Origin: Mycolicibacterium litorale
Lineage (GTDB): Bacteria > Actinomycetota > Actinomycetes > Mycobacteriales > Mycobacteriaceae
DNA length: 64,000 bases
Assembly (NCBI RefSeq): GCF_014218295.1
Contig: NZ_AP023287.1
Location: forward strand, 3,472,001-3,536,000
Reading direction: 5' to 3'
The translations under genes were made by a program, and so were the position numbers. The notes beneath the pieces were generated by a model. That model was given only the letters and a program-made list of their open reading frames with translations. It was not told the origin of the DNA and searched no databases. Each line of letters begins with the position of its first letter. The stretch's first letter is position 1. Shown piece by piece: positions 20,960-30,500 of this stretch.

Positions 20960-22003
20960 TTACCGGCTGCCTAAGACTTCGCCGATGTAGAGAGCAACCG
21001 CCGCGACATTGGCGATAGTTCCCGGATAGTCCATTCGAGTGGGGCCGACCACGCCCATACCGCCGTAGACCTTGCCAGAGCTGCCGTACGCCGTGGTGAC
21101 CACCGACGTCCCGGCCATTTGCTCGGCCTCGGTCTCGTGACCGATCCGCACGGTGACCTTGCCCGCCTCCTGCTGGGCCGCCAGCAACCGCAGCACCACC
21201 ACCTGCTCCTCGAGCGCTTCGAGCACCGAGCGCAGCGAGCCGCCGAAGTCGGCGGTGGCCCGGGTGAGGTTCGCGGTACCGCCGAGCAGGAGCCGCTCCT
21301 CGGTGTGCTCGACGAGGGTCTCGACCAGCACCGTGGCCGAACGGCCGACCGCATCGGCGAGCCGGTGCGACATCCCCGGGCTGCCGGTGAGGTGCGAGGC
21401 CAGGTCGGAGACCGCGACCGACGCCGCCGAGAGGCGCTTACCGTCCAGCGCCTGACCGAGCAGGTCGCGCAGGGTCGCGAGCTCGTGTTCGTCGATCGCG
21501 TCACCGAGTTCGACGATGCGCTGGTCGACGCGCCCGGTGTCGGTGATGACGACCAGAAGCAGCCGCGCCGGCGTGAGCGCCACCACCTCGAGGTGGCGGA
21601 CGGTCGAGGTGGACAGCGTCGGGTACTGCACGATCGCGACCTGACGGGTCAGTTGCGCCAGCAACCGCACCGCACGGCGCAGCACGTCGTCGAGGTCGAC
21701 GCCGCTTTCGAGGAACTTGAGGATCGCGCGCCGCTCGGCCGACGACAGCGGTTTGACGTCGTCGAGGCGGTCGACGAACTCGCGGTACCCCTTCTCGGTG
21801 GGCACCCGCCCCGAACTCGTGTGCGGCTGGGTGATGTAGCCCTCGGCCTCCAGAACCGCCATGTCGTTGCGGACCGTCGCGCTGGACACCCCGAGGTTGT
21901 GTCGTTCCACCAGGGTCTTCGAACCGATCGGCTCCTTGGTGGCGACGAAGTCGGCGACGATGGCGCGCAGCACCTCGAAGCGACGATCGTCGGCACTACC
22001 CAT
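20960..22003 (-). CDS. hrcA: Heat-inducible transcription repressor HrcA
   Basis: 347 residues. N-terminal winged helix ([13 protein letters not shown], then [14 protein letters not shown]) and the HrcA effector domain ([13 protein letters not shown]). Represses groE-type genes through CIRCE elements; none was found in its own upstream region, so autoregulation here is not supported. Divergent from the 104-aa gene. Confidence 0.95.
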   Translation of the reverse strand: MGSADDRRFEVLRAIVADFVATKEPIGSKTLVERHNLGVSSATVRNDMAVLEAEGYITQPHTSSGRVPTEKGYREFVDRLDDVKPLSSAERRAILKFLESGVDLDDVLRRAVRLLAQLTRQVAIVQYPTLSTSTVRHLEVVALTPARLLLVVITDTGRVDQRIVELGDAIDEHELATLRDLLGQALDGKRLSAASVAVSDLASHLTGSPGMSHRLADAVGRSATVLVETLVEHTEERLLLGGTANLTRATADFGGSLRSVLEALEEQVVVLRLLAAQQEAGKVTVRIGHETEAEQMAGTSVVTTAYGSSGKVYGGMGVVGPTRMDYPGTIANVAAVALYIGEVLGSR

Positions 22004-22164
22004 GTGTTCACCTACCTCTCCACGGAAAGCCCAGCACAGGTCTTACCCATTTTACGGTGCTCAGCAGCTGTGTTACGCATCGCGCACGGCGGGCGCGGCT
22101 GCCTGACGGGCATGGCTCGGCTAACCTTCCTCGTGGAGGGGGCAGAGCTACCGAAGGCGCGTCG

Positions 22165-22479
22165 ATGATCTTCAAGGGTGTCCGCGACGGGAAGCCTTAC
22201 CCCGACCACGGCCTGAGCCACCGCGAGTGGTCCCGCATCCCCCCTCGGCAGATCCGGCTGGACGAGATCGTCACCACCACGACGGTGCTCGCGCTGGACC
22301 GGTTGCTGTCGGAGGACTCGACGTTCTACGGCGACCTGTTCCCGCATGCGGTGCGCTGGCAGGGCGTCATCTACCTCGAGGACGGACTGCACCGCGCGGT
22401 GCGCTCGGCCCTGCGCAATCGCACCGTCCTGCACGCGCGGCTGTACGACATGGACGTGCCGTACGCACAGCAGATCTGA
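22165..22479 (+). CDS. Conserved hypothetical protein (Rv2375-like), 104 aa
   Basis: Start ATG 22165 (M-I-F-K-G-V-R-D-G-K) aligns with M. tuberculosis Rv2375 over its whole length. Sequence core: L-D-R-L-L-S-E-D-S-T-F-Y-G-D-L-F-P-H-A-V and V-I-Y-L-E-D-G-L-H-R-A-V-R. No signal peptide; DNA-binding or enzymatic motif not recognised. Mycobacteria-restricted. Ends 8 bases before a strong terminator hairpin. Confidence 0.8.
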   Translation: MIFKGVRDGKPYPDHGLSHREWSRIPPRQIRLDEIVTTTTVLALDRLLSEDSTFYGDLFPHAVRWQGVIYLEDGLHRAVRSALRNRTVLHARLYDMDVPYAQQI

Positions 22480-22486
22480 CAGACGA

Positions 22487-22520
22487 AACCGGGCCCCCTC
22501 CGGAGGGAGGGGGCCCGGTT
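22487..22520. terminator. GC-rich hairpin between convergent genes
   Basis: Arms 22487-22501 and 22506-22520 are a perfect 15-bp inverted repeat (AACCGGGCCCCCTCC) around loop GGAG. It lies between the 104-aa gene and the first GjpA-like gene, so it serves both strands. Its core is nearly the same as the hairpin at 24216-24245. Confidence 0.75.
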
Positions 22521-22532
22521 CCTCGTCAGGTG

Positions 22533-23963
22533 TTACTCGGCGGCGCCGGACTTGGCGTCCGAGCCGGACTTGGCATCCGACTTGGTGTCGGCCTTGTCGT
22601 CGGCCTTGTCGGCGGAGTCCTTGGCGTGCTTCGGCGTGGAATCCGAGGCGCTCTCGGACGCCTCCTTGCCGCTCGCGTGACGTCCGCCGGTCAGGGCGTT
22701 CTTGAAGCCGTCCTGGGCGTTCTTCACCGCCGCGGCGACCTGGTCGCCGACGGCCTTGAACGGATCCTTGACCGCCTTGGCGGGAGCGGCTTCGGCACCT
22801 TCCTCCGCGACGACCTCCTCCACCACGACGTCGGTGTCGACCACCGGCGCCTCGGCGACAGGCACCGGCTTGTCGGCGACGACCTCGACGTCGACGAGGC
22901 CGGCCTTGTCAGCGGTGGCCGAATCGGCGGCCTCGATGGCGGCGAGCGCGGGTTCGGTACCTTCCTCGCCCTGGGGCAGGTCCAGGGTCACGACCCGCGC
23001 CGACGAGGGGGCCACCGGCGGAGCGAGGGCGGCCGCGATCGCGCGGGGCAGCCGCACCAGGAACTGGTCGAGGGTGCCGAGCGGCGAGAACACGCCCTGG
23101 AACGCTTCGGTGGCGTAGGTGAGGGGGTTGCCGTCCTCGTCGTAGGTCAGCACCGGCCGGTACCCGTTGAGGAAGGCGCCCGTCGCGATGCCGGGCGCGT
23201 TCACCACGGCCGTGAGAGCCGCCTCGAGATCGCCCCGCTCCACCGCCTTCGTGACGGTCTCGGCGATGTTGGCCAGCGCGAAGCTCAAGGTGATCGGCGG
23301 CGCCAGCAGACCCCGGGTGATCGCCACAGCGTTGCCGCGGGTGAACAGCGAGTCCCACACGTCGGCGGCGTTCTGGAGCATGTCGCCGGGGATGGCCAAC
23401 GGGGCCAGCAGCGGGATACCGATGTTCTCGTAGCCGATCAGCAGTGCGCTCTCGACCTCGGCCCACGCGGCCGTGAGGTCACCGGCCAGCAGATACTCCT
23501 GCGCAGCGGCCAGCCGCGTCTCGAAGAGCGTGACGGTGCGCTCGACGCCCTGGATGGCGCCACGAATGCCGGTACCGCGCTGCCGCGGCGGGGCGTCCGC
23601 CGGGGCGGGCGCCCCGATGATCGTGTCGGCGTACGTGGACAGATTCTCGATGACCTGGCTCAGGATCGGGAACGGCTGATCGGTGAGGGACGCCGCGAGC
23701 GCCTCGAAGTTGGCGAACGCGTTGGTGAAGTTGTCCTCCCACACGGCAACGGGATTCGCAAGAATCGGATTGGCGTCGGCGGTCATCTCGTATGCGCGCT
23801 GCTGGATGTCCGACACGCTCGGCGCCACCGGGCTGACGGCCATCGCGCCGGCGCCGACCATCGCGACGCTCGCGAGCAGCAGCTTGTTGGGGCGCGGCGT
23901 GGAGTCTGCCGGAGCCACCTGGGGCTCCGCGCACGACGCGGCGGGACGAAGAACTGATTGCAC
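22533..23963 (-). CDS. GjpA-type outer-membrane porin-like protein, copy 1
   Basis: 476 residues from GTG 23963, fixed by GAAGGAG 7 bases upstream. N-terminal export signal (after a 25-residue leader with one Cys: K-L-L-L-A-S-V-A-M-V-G-A-G-A-M-A-V-S-P-V), then a body of the family named for Gordonia GjpA porin (Q-P-F-P-I-L-S-Q-V-I-E-N, F-A-L-A-N-I-A-E-T-V, N-A-P-G-I-A-T-G-A-F-L-N-G-Y), and an acidic Val/Glu stretch (V-D-V-E-V-V-A-D) before a Lys/Ala/Ser/Asp tail. Paralogue of the next gene. An iron box lies 74 bases upstream of the start, so iron repression is expected. Porin activity is family-level inference. Confidence 0.72.
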   Translation of the reverse strand: MQSVLRPAASCAEPQVAPADSTPRPNKLLLASVAMVGAGAMAVSPVAPSVSDIQQRAYEMTADANPILANPVAVWEDNFTNAFANFEALAASLTDQPFPILSQVIENLSTYADTIIGAPAPADAPPRQRGTGIRGAIQGVERTVTLFETRLAAAQEYLLAGDLTAAWAEVESALLIGYENIGIPLLAPLAIPGDMLQNAADVWDSLFTRGNAVAITRGLLAPPITLSFALANIAETVTKAVERGDLEAALTAVVNAPGIATGAFLNGYRPVLTYDEDGNPLTYATEAFQGVFSPLGTLDQFLVRLPRAIAAALAPPVAPSSARVVTLDLPQGEEGTEPALAAIEAADSATADKAGLVDVEVVADKPVPVAEAPVVDTDVVVEEVVAEEGAEAAPAKAVKDPFKAVGDQVAAAVKNAQDGFKNALTGGRHASGKEASESASDSTPKHAKDSADKADDKADTKSDAKSGSDAKSGAAE

Positions 23964-24036
23964 GAAATCTCCTTCGAAGTGGGTAGGCGCCACTGAGGGC
24001 GCGCACGGACGCTAACTGAGATTCCGTTAAGAATCA

Positions 24037-24055
24037 ATAGGTACGCCTAACCTAA
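24037..24055. promoter_or_regulatory. IdeR-type iron box upstream of porin copy 1
   Basis: ATAGGTACGCCTAACCTAA matches the mycobacterial IdeR consensus TWAGGTWAGSCTWACCTWA at 17 of 19 positions (mismatches at 1 and 8). It lies 74 bases upstream of the GTG start, close to the same spacing as copy 2. Confidence 0.75.
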
Positions 24056-24215
24056 GTGAGAGCAGCTTAGTAAATCGTTTCCGCAGGTCTTGGACGCAAT
24101 CGTTACCTGAGCGAACGATAAGAGGGGCGCGCCGATATTTTGACATCACAAAGATCACCACCACGCAGAGGCCCCCTGAACGGTGGCCGCGTTAGCCGTA
24201 GGCAGACCAACGAAA

Positions 24216-24245
24216 CCGGGCCCCCTCCGCGAGGAGGGGGCCCGG
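24216..24245 (-). terminator. Terminator of porin copy 2
   Basis: 13-bp perfect stem (24216-24228 with 24233-24245) closed by GCGA, a GNRA-type tetraloop. It lies 15 bases past the stop codon of the leftward gene at 24261. The stem core CCGGGCCCCCTCC is shared with the hairpin at 22487. Confidence 0.7.
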
Positions 24246-24260
24246 CTCGTTCGACGGTTC

Positions 24261-25772
24261 TTACTCGGCGCCGCCGGACTTGGCGTCGGAGCCCGACTTC
24301 GAATCCGACTTCGCGTCGGACTTCACGTCGGACTTCGCCTCGGACTTGGGGTCCGACTTGGTGTCCGACTTGTCCTCGGATGCGTTGTCCGACTTGGCAT
24401 CCGACGCAGCATCGTCGTTGGCCGAGTTCGACTCGGCGTCGTCCTCGGCGTGTTTCGGCGACGACTCCGAACCGCTCGTCGTCGACTCCTCTCCACTGCC
24501 ATGGCGACCACCGGTCACGGCGTTGACGACGCCCTCACGGGCATCCTCGACCGCCGCGGCGACCCCGTCGCTGATGGCCTTGACCGGATTCGCCGGCACA
24601 GCCTCGGCGGGCAACTCTTCGGTGCCCTCCTCCACCACGACATCGCCCTCGGTCACCGGCGCTTCGGCGGCGGGCACCGTCGTGTCGGCGACCACCTCGA
24701 CGTCGACCAAACCGGCCTTCTCCGACGTCGCGGAATCCGCGGCGTCGATGGCGGCCAGCGCGGGCTCCTCAGGGGATTCGCTCACGTCCAAGGCCAGCGT
24801 GGTGGTGCCGGCATCGGTCGACGGGGCCGCCGGCACGTTCGGCTTGAGCGCCTCGGCGATGGCGTTCGGGATACGCACGACGAAGTCGACGATCGGGCTC
24901 GTGCTGTTGAGCAAGCCGGGGAAGACGTCATCGCATGCTGCCCCTTCGCATTCCGGGTTCACGTAACCGTTCAGGAACGCATTGAGGACCGTGCCCGGCG
25001 TGTTGACGAGCGCGGTGGCCGCACCCGCGAAGTCGCCCGCGTCGACCGCATCCTTGATGGCTTCGGCCGCAAGCGCCAGTTCGAAGTTCACGCCGATGAA
25101 CGGTCCGAGGAGCGACTGGGTGGACCCGCTGACGACGCTGCCCTGGTTGAACACCGCCCGCACGACATCGGCGACGTTCAGCGCGATCTGCTCCGGAATG
25201 CCGATGCGGCCCTCGGGGACCCGGGGACTCGGCTCGGCCGAGAGCAGCAGGTTGTACAGCGGTGCGAACACCGTCAAGGAGTAGATGTTGAAGCGGTTGA
25301 GCTCGTCGTAGGCGTCGGCGAAGTTGCCCTCGCGGATGTTGTTGACCGCGTTCTGCAGGCGTACCTCACCGTTGCGGCCCGTCCAGAACGCGTCGAACGA
25401 CTCAGGCAGAGAAGCGAACCCATTGAGGATGCTCTCGGCGTATCCGGCCTGGTTCTCGAGGATCTGACCGACGATCGGGAACGGATTCTCGGCAAGGATG
25501 CCGCCGAGCTCGGTGACGTTCGCGAACGCCGAGCTCAGGAGGTTGCCGTACACGGCCGCCGGGCTTTCGGTGACGGCGACCGGCGCGGCCGTCAGCGCGA
25601 CGGCGCGCTGCTGAAGCTCCGCCACGGTCGGGGCGACCGGCGTGACGGCCATGGCACCCGCACCGATCATCGCGACGCTGGCCAGCAGCAGCTTGTTGGG
25701 ACGCGGCGCGCAGTCCGCAAGAGCTGTTTGCGGCTCGGGGCATGACGCGGCGGAACGTAGAGCTAATTGCAC
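24261..25772 (-). CDS. GjpA-type outer-membrane porin-like protein, copy 2
   Basis: 503 residues from GTG 25772, with GAAGGAG 6-7 bases upstream. Same plan as copy 1: leader with Cys, signal segment (K-L-L-L-A-S-V-A-M-I-G-A-G-A-M-A-V), family body (N-P-F-P-I-V-G-Q-I-L-E-N-Q-A-G-Y, F-L-N-G-Y-V-N-P-E-C), shared acidic block (E-K-A-G-L-V-D-V-E-V-V-A-D), and a longer tail with tandem K-S-D-x repeats. Two Cys in C-E-G-A-A-C-D near the middle are not in copy 1. Iron box 75 bases upstream. Situated directly downstream of the mbt operon end. Confidence 0.72.
   Translation of the reverse strand: MQLALRSAASCPEPQTALADCAPRPNKLLLASVAMIGAGAMAVTPVAPTVAELQQRAVALTAAPVAVTESPAAVYGNLLSSAFANVTELGGILAENPFPIVGQILENQAGYAESILNGFASLPESFDAFWTGRNGEVRLQNAVNNIREGNFADAYDELNRFNIYSLTVFAPLYNLLLSAEPSPRVPEGRIGIPEQIALNVADVVRAVFNQGSVVSGSTQSLLGPFIGVNFELALAAEAIKDAVDAGDFAGAATALVNTPGTVLNAFLNGYVNPECEGAACDDVFPGLLNSTSPIVDFVVRIPNAIAEALKPNVPAAPSTDAGTTTLALDVSESPEEPALAAIDAADSATSEKAGLVDVEVVADTTVPAAEAPVTEGDVVVEEGTEELPAEAVPANPVKAISDGVAAAVEDAREGVVNAVTGGRHGSGEESTTSGSESSPKHAEDDAESNSANDDAASDAKSDNASEDKSDTKSDPKSEAKSDVKSDAKSDSKSGSDAKSGGAE
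24288..24371 (-). repeat. Tandem 12-bp repeats encoding K-S-D-x at the porin C-terminus
   Basis: Seven successive 12-bp units read K-S-D-T, K-S-D-P, K-S-E-A, K-S-D-V, K-S-D-A, K-S-D-S, K-S-G-S. Units differ mainly in the last codon. The homologous part of copy 1 has only a short, less regular version (K-A-D-T-K-S-D-A-K), so unit number has changed since duplication. Confidence 0.85.
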
Positions 25773-25846
25773 GGATTCTCCTTCGATATCGGATGCGGCC
25801 ACCAGGGCGCGCTCCGGCACGCTAACTGAGAGTCCTCTGTGAATCA

Positions 25847-25865
25847 ATAGGTTCACCTAACCTTA
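25847..25865. promoter_or_regulatory. IdeR-type iron box upstream of porin copy 2
   Basis: ATAGGTTCACCTAACCTTA matches the IdeR consensus at 16 of 19 positions. The flank GCTAACTGAGA...GAATCAATAGGT is also shared with copy 1, so the promoter was duplicated with the gene. From 25866 to 26050 no gene or other signal is seen. Confidence 0.7.
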
Positions 25866-26054
25866 TTAAGTCACGCTCACTACCGCCTTTTAGCTGCAGT
25901 TTCGTGCTTCAGATCACTCGAGTGCGTGACCGTGATGTGGATGACTCAGCTTATGGGCTGGGCACGCACAGTCGGTCGCGCGAATGCCCGACACGTGCAC
26001 TCGCGATCGCCACCGAAGCGGACTGCGTCGGAGTCAGATGTTTGCTGACTGGTG

Positions 26055-26074
26055 GCGGGGCAACACTTCCCCGC
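26055..26074 (-). terminator. Candidate terminator of the mbtB-mbtH operon
   Basis: 6-bp GC stem (GCGGGG with CCCCGC) around an 8-nt loop, 11 bases past the mbtH stop. Short and without a U run, so only moderate support. Confidence 0.4.
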
Positions 26075-26084
26075 GGCGTGTCGC

Positions 26085-26300
26085 CTAGTCGGTGGACATC
26101 GCGTCGCGCAGGCTGCGCGGACGCAGATCGGTCCAGTTCGCCTCGACGTACGCCAGGCAGTCGGCCCTGGTGGATTCACCGAACACGATGCGCCAACCCG
26201 CGGGCACGTCGGCGAACGTGGGCCACAGGCTGTGCTGTTCCTCGTCGTTCACCAGGACGTAGAAGGTGCCGTTCTCGTCATCGAAGGGGTTGGTGCTCAA
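26085..26300 (-). CDS. mbtH: MbtH, NRPS adenylation-domain cofactor
   Basis: 71 residues, founder of the MbtH family. Signature N-x-E-x-Q-x-S-x-W-P is seen as [10 protein letters not shown], followed by P-A-G-W-R-I-V-F-G and W-T-D-L-R-P-x-S-L. Binds and activates adenylation domains of NRPS (here probably MbtE and MbtF, possibly MbtB). Last gene of the leftward mbt operon, overlapping mbtG by 23 bases, whereas in M. tuberculosis it also sits next to mbtG. Confidence 0.97.
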   Translation of the reverse strand: MSTNPFDDENGTFYVLVNDEEQHSLWPTFADVPAGWRIVFGESTRADCLAYVEANWTDLRPRSLRDAMSTD

Positions 26301-27570
26301 GGTGTCTCCTGTTCGTCGTGTCGCCGGCTGCCACGAGATCCGCGCCGAGGACGCGATCGGAGAGCAGCCCGAGGCAGCTGAGATTGGGAAAACCGGGTCC
26401 CTGGTTGAGCCCGGCGAGTCCGGGCAGGAACAGTTTGGGCGTCACGCCTGCGACGGCGAGGTCGTGGCCGATCGACTCCTGCAACAGCTCACCGGTCAGC
26501 GGCCCGCCGAGTCCGAGTTCGAGCAGGTCGCGTGCGTCCTGACCCAGCAGCGACATGAACCACAGCGGGTCGGCCCCCTGACCGTCGATCACCAGGTCGA
26601 AACCGTGCACGGTCTCCACGCGTTCGCCTGCCCGGTCGGTGTGCAGAGTCAGCCGGATCCGCCCGTCGCGGGGGACCGCGTGCGCCACGCGGCCGCGCAG
26701 ATGCCGGATGCGGTCGTCGGCCAGCAGCGCTTCCTGCACGCGCGCGGAGAACACGCCGCGGTCGGTGCGGAACATGGCGTCGCGACGTTCGGCCAACGTC
26801 AGGCTCGTCCAGCCGGTGGGATCGGAGAACAGAGTGTTCTCGAAGAACCCCTCACCGCGGGTGAACAGCGTGACCTGCGGCGAGATCACCGTGATCGTCG
26901 AAATACGGTGGCGGAACAGCTCGTTGAGCATCGAGGCCGCGGTCTCACCGCCGCCGATCATCGCGACACGTTCGGCGACGATGAGTTCGTGCGCCGCGGC
27001 GCGGCGCCAGAAGTCGGCGATCGACATCACCCGCGGGTGTCCCGGAAGCAGCGTCCGTTCGGCCTGCCCCGGCCCGGTGATCAGCACCCCGTCGGCGCTC
27101 ACGGTGGTGTCGCGGGTGTGCAACTCCCAGCCGCGGCCGCCGACCGAGATCCGCTCCACCTCCCCGTGCACCACGGACATGCCGATCGCGTCGGCGACCC
27201 AGCGCAGGTACGCGGCCCACCTGTGGTGATTCGGCGCCGGCCTGCCGCGGTCGATCCACTCGGCGAACTGCGAGGTCGCGATCAGATAGGCCTGCCAGCT
27301 GTGCCGGGTCATCCGTTCGTCGAGTTCGGCGTTACGGCGCGGCACGAGCGCCGAGCGGTACGGGAAACCGATGTCCTTCTCGGGGCTGGTGCCCAGCCGG
27401 TGCTGACCGTCGGTCCAACCGCCTGCGGCGGTCCAGTTCGCGCCGACCCCGGTGCGTTCGACGACCACCACCTCGGGCGCGTCGACGCCCATGTTGCGCA
27501 TCTCGGCGGCCTTCGCGGCCACGGCGACGGCCTTGGGGCCGGCGCCGATCACGGCCAGTGTGGCGATCAT
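26278..27570 (-). CDS. mbtG: Mycobactin lysine N6-monooxygenase
   Basis: 430 residues from ATG 27570, overlapping the mbtF stop (ATGA). FAD site V-I-G-A-G-P-K-A-V near the N-terminus, NADPH site M-I-G-G-G-E-T-A-A around residue 205, and the C-terminal [15 protein letters not shown]. Hydroxylates the lysine side-chain nitrogens to make the hydroxamate iron ligands of mycobactin. Earlier starts in this frame lie inside mbtF and are unlikely. Confidence 0.95.
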   Translation of the reverse strand: MIATLAVIGAGPKAVAVAAKAAEMRNMGVDAPEVVVVERTGVGANWTAAGGWTDGQHRLGTSPEKDIGFPYRSALVPRRNAELDERMTRHSWQAYLIATSQFAEWIDRGRPAPNHHRWAAYLRWVADAIGMSVVHGEVERISVGGRGWELHTRDTTVSADGVLITGPGQAERTLLPGHPRVMSIADFWRRAAAHELIVAERVAMIGGGETAASMLNELFRHRISTITVISPQVTLFTRGEGFFENTLFSDPTGWTSLTLAERRDAMFRTDRGVFSARVQEALLADDRIRHLRGRVAHAVPRDGRIRLTLHTDRAGERVETVHGFDLVIDGQGADPLWFMSLLGQDARDLLELGLGGPLTGELLQESIGHDLAVAGVTPKLFLPGLAGLNQGPGFPNLSCLGLLSDRVLGADLVAAGDTTNRRHLEHQPLR

Positions 27571-30500
27571 GGGGCAACCTCTCGGAGCGCGTCCTGCCAC
27601 AGCGACTGCAGGACGGCGACGTCGTCGGCGGACAGGACCTCGGGCAGTGTTCGCCATTGGGTGGCCAGTACCGGCGCACCGCCCTCACCGAGGACGGCGG
27701 CCATCACGGTCACCTCGTGGCGGACGGCCTGCTGCGGCTCGGGCAGGACCGACACCGCCGTCAGAAGTGACCGGTCCATGGCGAAGGCGCCGGCGCCGGC
27801 CACGTCGGCGCGGCCGAGGTAGTTCAGCAGCAGCTGCGGCTCCCGATAGCCCGACAACCGTTCGGCGGTGTCGGGCCGCAGGTACCGTAGCAAGCCGAAA
27901 TCGATTCCGTGCCCGGGGATCTCGGTCGGGCCGGTCTCCGGGTCGACTCGGACGGGATAGATCGCGCTGAGCAGCCCGACGGTGTCGCCGGTGTCGGCGC
28001 TGTCGCTGACCGCGCCGTCGGCACGGCCATGGGTCTCCAGCGCCAGCAGCGGCGGTGGCGTGGGTTGGCCACGACGGCGGCGCCATGCGGTCACCGTCCG
28101 CGCGGCCGCCACCGCCAACAGGTCGGGTATCGCGTCCGGTGCGGCTATCAGCCTCGCGGTGACGTCCGGGTCCGTGATCGCCACACTGACCGACAGATCG
28201 CGGGCGCGGTCGCTGTCCGGGCGCACCCGGCGGGTGCCGAGGTCGGGGTCGGCGCCGTCGAGTTGGGCTGCCCAGAAATCGGCGGTGTCGAGGGCCTGCG
28301 CCCGCGCATGAAGCTGCCCCGACCATTGCCGGTAGGTGGTGTGCTCGCGTGCCGGCACCGGCGTCCGTCCGGCACTGAGCGCGTGCCAGCCGGCGTCGAG
28401 TTCACCGAGCACGACGCGCCACGACGCCGGGTCGATCGCCAGCACATGGGCGGTCATCACCAGCACACCGGATCCCTGCGACGGACGCAGCCACACCGCC
28501 GACCACAGCCGGCCCCGCTCCGGATCCAACTGCTGCACAGCCTTTTCGGCGTGCTCGGCGACCGCGAGAGCGAGGTCACCGCTGACCGAGGCCTCGGTCA
28601 ACAGTTCGCCACCCTCCGAAACCGACTGCGGCACAAGCGTCATCGTCGTGCGGTCCAACCGCGTACGCAGCACCTCGTGACCGTCGACGACGGCGTGCAG
28701 CAGCGTGCGCAGCGCCTCGGCGGTGATGCCCTCGGGCAGCGGGATCGCCTCGGTCTGCGCCAGCCGGCGCGGGTCGCCGTACTCGTACAGCCAGTGCACA
28801 TTGCCGAGCACCGGAATCGGTTCACCGGACCGCTCCACCGACTGCGGGATGTCGGGCCCGGCGCCCGCCTCGGCGTCGATCGCGGCGGCGAGTTCGCGGA
28901 TCGATCCGCACTCGAGCATCAACCGGGCCCGCAGCGCGACGCCGCGCCGGCGGGCGGCCTGCACCACCGACAGCGCCACGATGCTGTCCATCCCGAGCGT
29001 GAGCAGATCGGCGCTCACGTCGACGGTCGTCGACCCGAGCAGTTCGGCGACCGCCTCGGCCAGCGCCGTCTCCGTCGGGGTCTCCGGCGCAGCGGCCGGG
29101 CCCCCGGCGGAGGCGTCGTGGGCGGCCAGTGCGGCGTCGTCGATCTTGCCGTGAGCGGTCAGCGGGAGTTCGTCGAGGACCGCGATGTGGTGCGGGACGA
29201 GGTAGCGCGGCAGTCGCGCGCTGAGCATGCTGCGCAGCTCGGCGACCTCCACGGCGGCGCCGGCGGTGGCGGCGTAGGCCATCAACCGCGGCCCGCTGGC
29301 GTGGGTGCGCACGGCGACGTGGGCGGCCCTGACGCCGGGATGGGTCTGCAGCACCGCGGACACCTCACCCGGTTCGACTCGGAATCCGCGGATCTTGACC
29401 TGGTCGTCGCTGCGGCCCAGATACTGCAGCGCACCGTCGGGCTCGCGGCGCACTACGTCACCGGTGCGGTACATCCGGCTGCCGGACTGGAACGGGTCGG
29501 CGACGAACCGCCCCGACGTCTCGCCGGCACGGTTCAGGTAGCCGCGCGTGAGCTGGGCGCCGGACAGGTAGAGCTCCCCCGCCACCCCATCGGGCACCGG
29601 GCGCAACCACGCGTCGAGGACGTAGGCACGGGTGTGCCGGGTCGGCAGGCCGATCACGGACTGCCGATGCCCGGTGAACGCGGCGACGACGGCCTCCACG
29701 GTCGTCTCGGTGGGGCCGTAGCAGTTGAACGCCGCCATCCCGGTGCGCGCGCACTCCTCGCGGATGAACCGCCACGTCCCGCTGCCCACGGCCTCGCCGC
29801 CGAGGGCGAGCACCGCGAGCGGCACCCGGGACAGCAGGCCGAACGCCTTGAGTTGGGCGAACATCGACGGCGTCGTGTCGATCATGTCGATACCGTGGCG
29901 GTCGATGGCGTCGACCAGCGCTTCGGCGTCGCGCTGCACGTCGTCGCCGATGATGTGCACCGAGTGGCCCTCGAACAGTGCGACCAGCGGCTGCCACGCG
30001 GCGTCGAACGTGAACGACCAGGCGTGGGCGATCCGCAGCGGGCGGCCCAGCCGGTCGGCGGCCGGGCGCAGCACATGGCGGGCGTGGTCGTCGCCGTAGG
30101 CCAGCACCGCGTCGTGGGTGCCGACGACACCCTTGGGCAGTCCGGTGGTGCCGGAGGTGAACACCGCGTATGCGGCGTGTCCGGGAGCGACCTCGGCCGG
30201 CGCATACGAGGGATCCGGGTCACCGGCGGTGGCCAGCAGCGCCTCGTCGATCACGACGGGCGCCGCGGTCTGGCGCAGGACCTCGGCGATGCGTTCCCCG
30301 GCCATCCCCGGGTCCAGCGGCACGATCATGCCGCCCGCCTTGAGGACTGCGAGCATCGCGACCACGTAGTCGGGTCCACGCGAAAGGGCAATGGCGACCG
30401 GGGTTTCCGAGCCGACGCCGCGTCCGGTCAGCGCGGCGGCGAGACGGTCCGCGGCGATGTCGACCTCGCGATAGCTGAGCGTGCCGCCGTCCCAGCTCAG

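Noticed and set aside
22004..22164. Possible CIRCE element before hrcA
   Set aside because: No TTAGCACTC-N9-GAGTGCTAA; only a loose AGCAC/GTGCT pair with the wrong spacing.
24099..24119. ATCGTT...AACGAT inverted repeat upstream of porin copy 1
   Set aside because: Six-base arms with a 9-base loop, no counterpart at copy 2; not enough to call an operator.
25866..26050. Stretch between porin copy 2 and the mbt operon end
   Set aside because: Open frames here have no RBS and no family features; no gene called.
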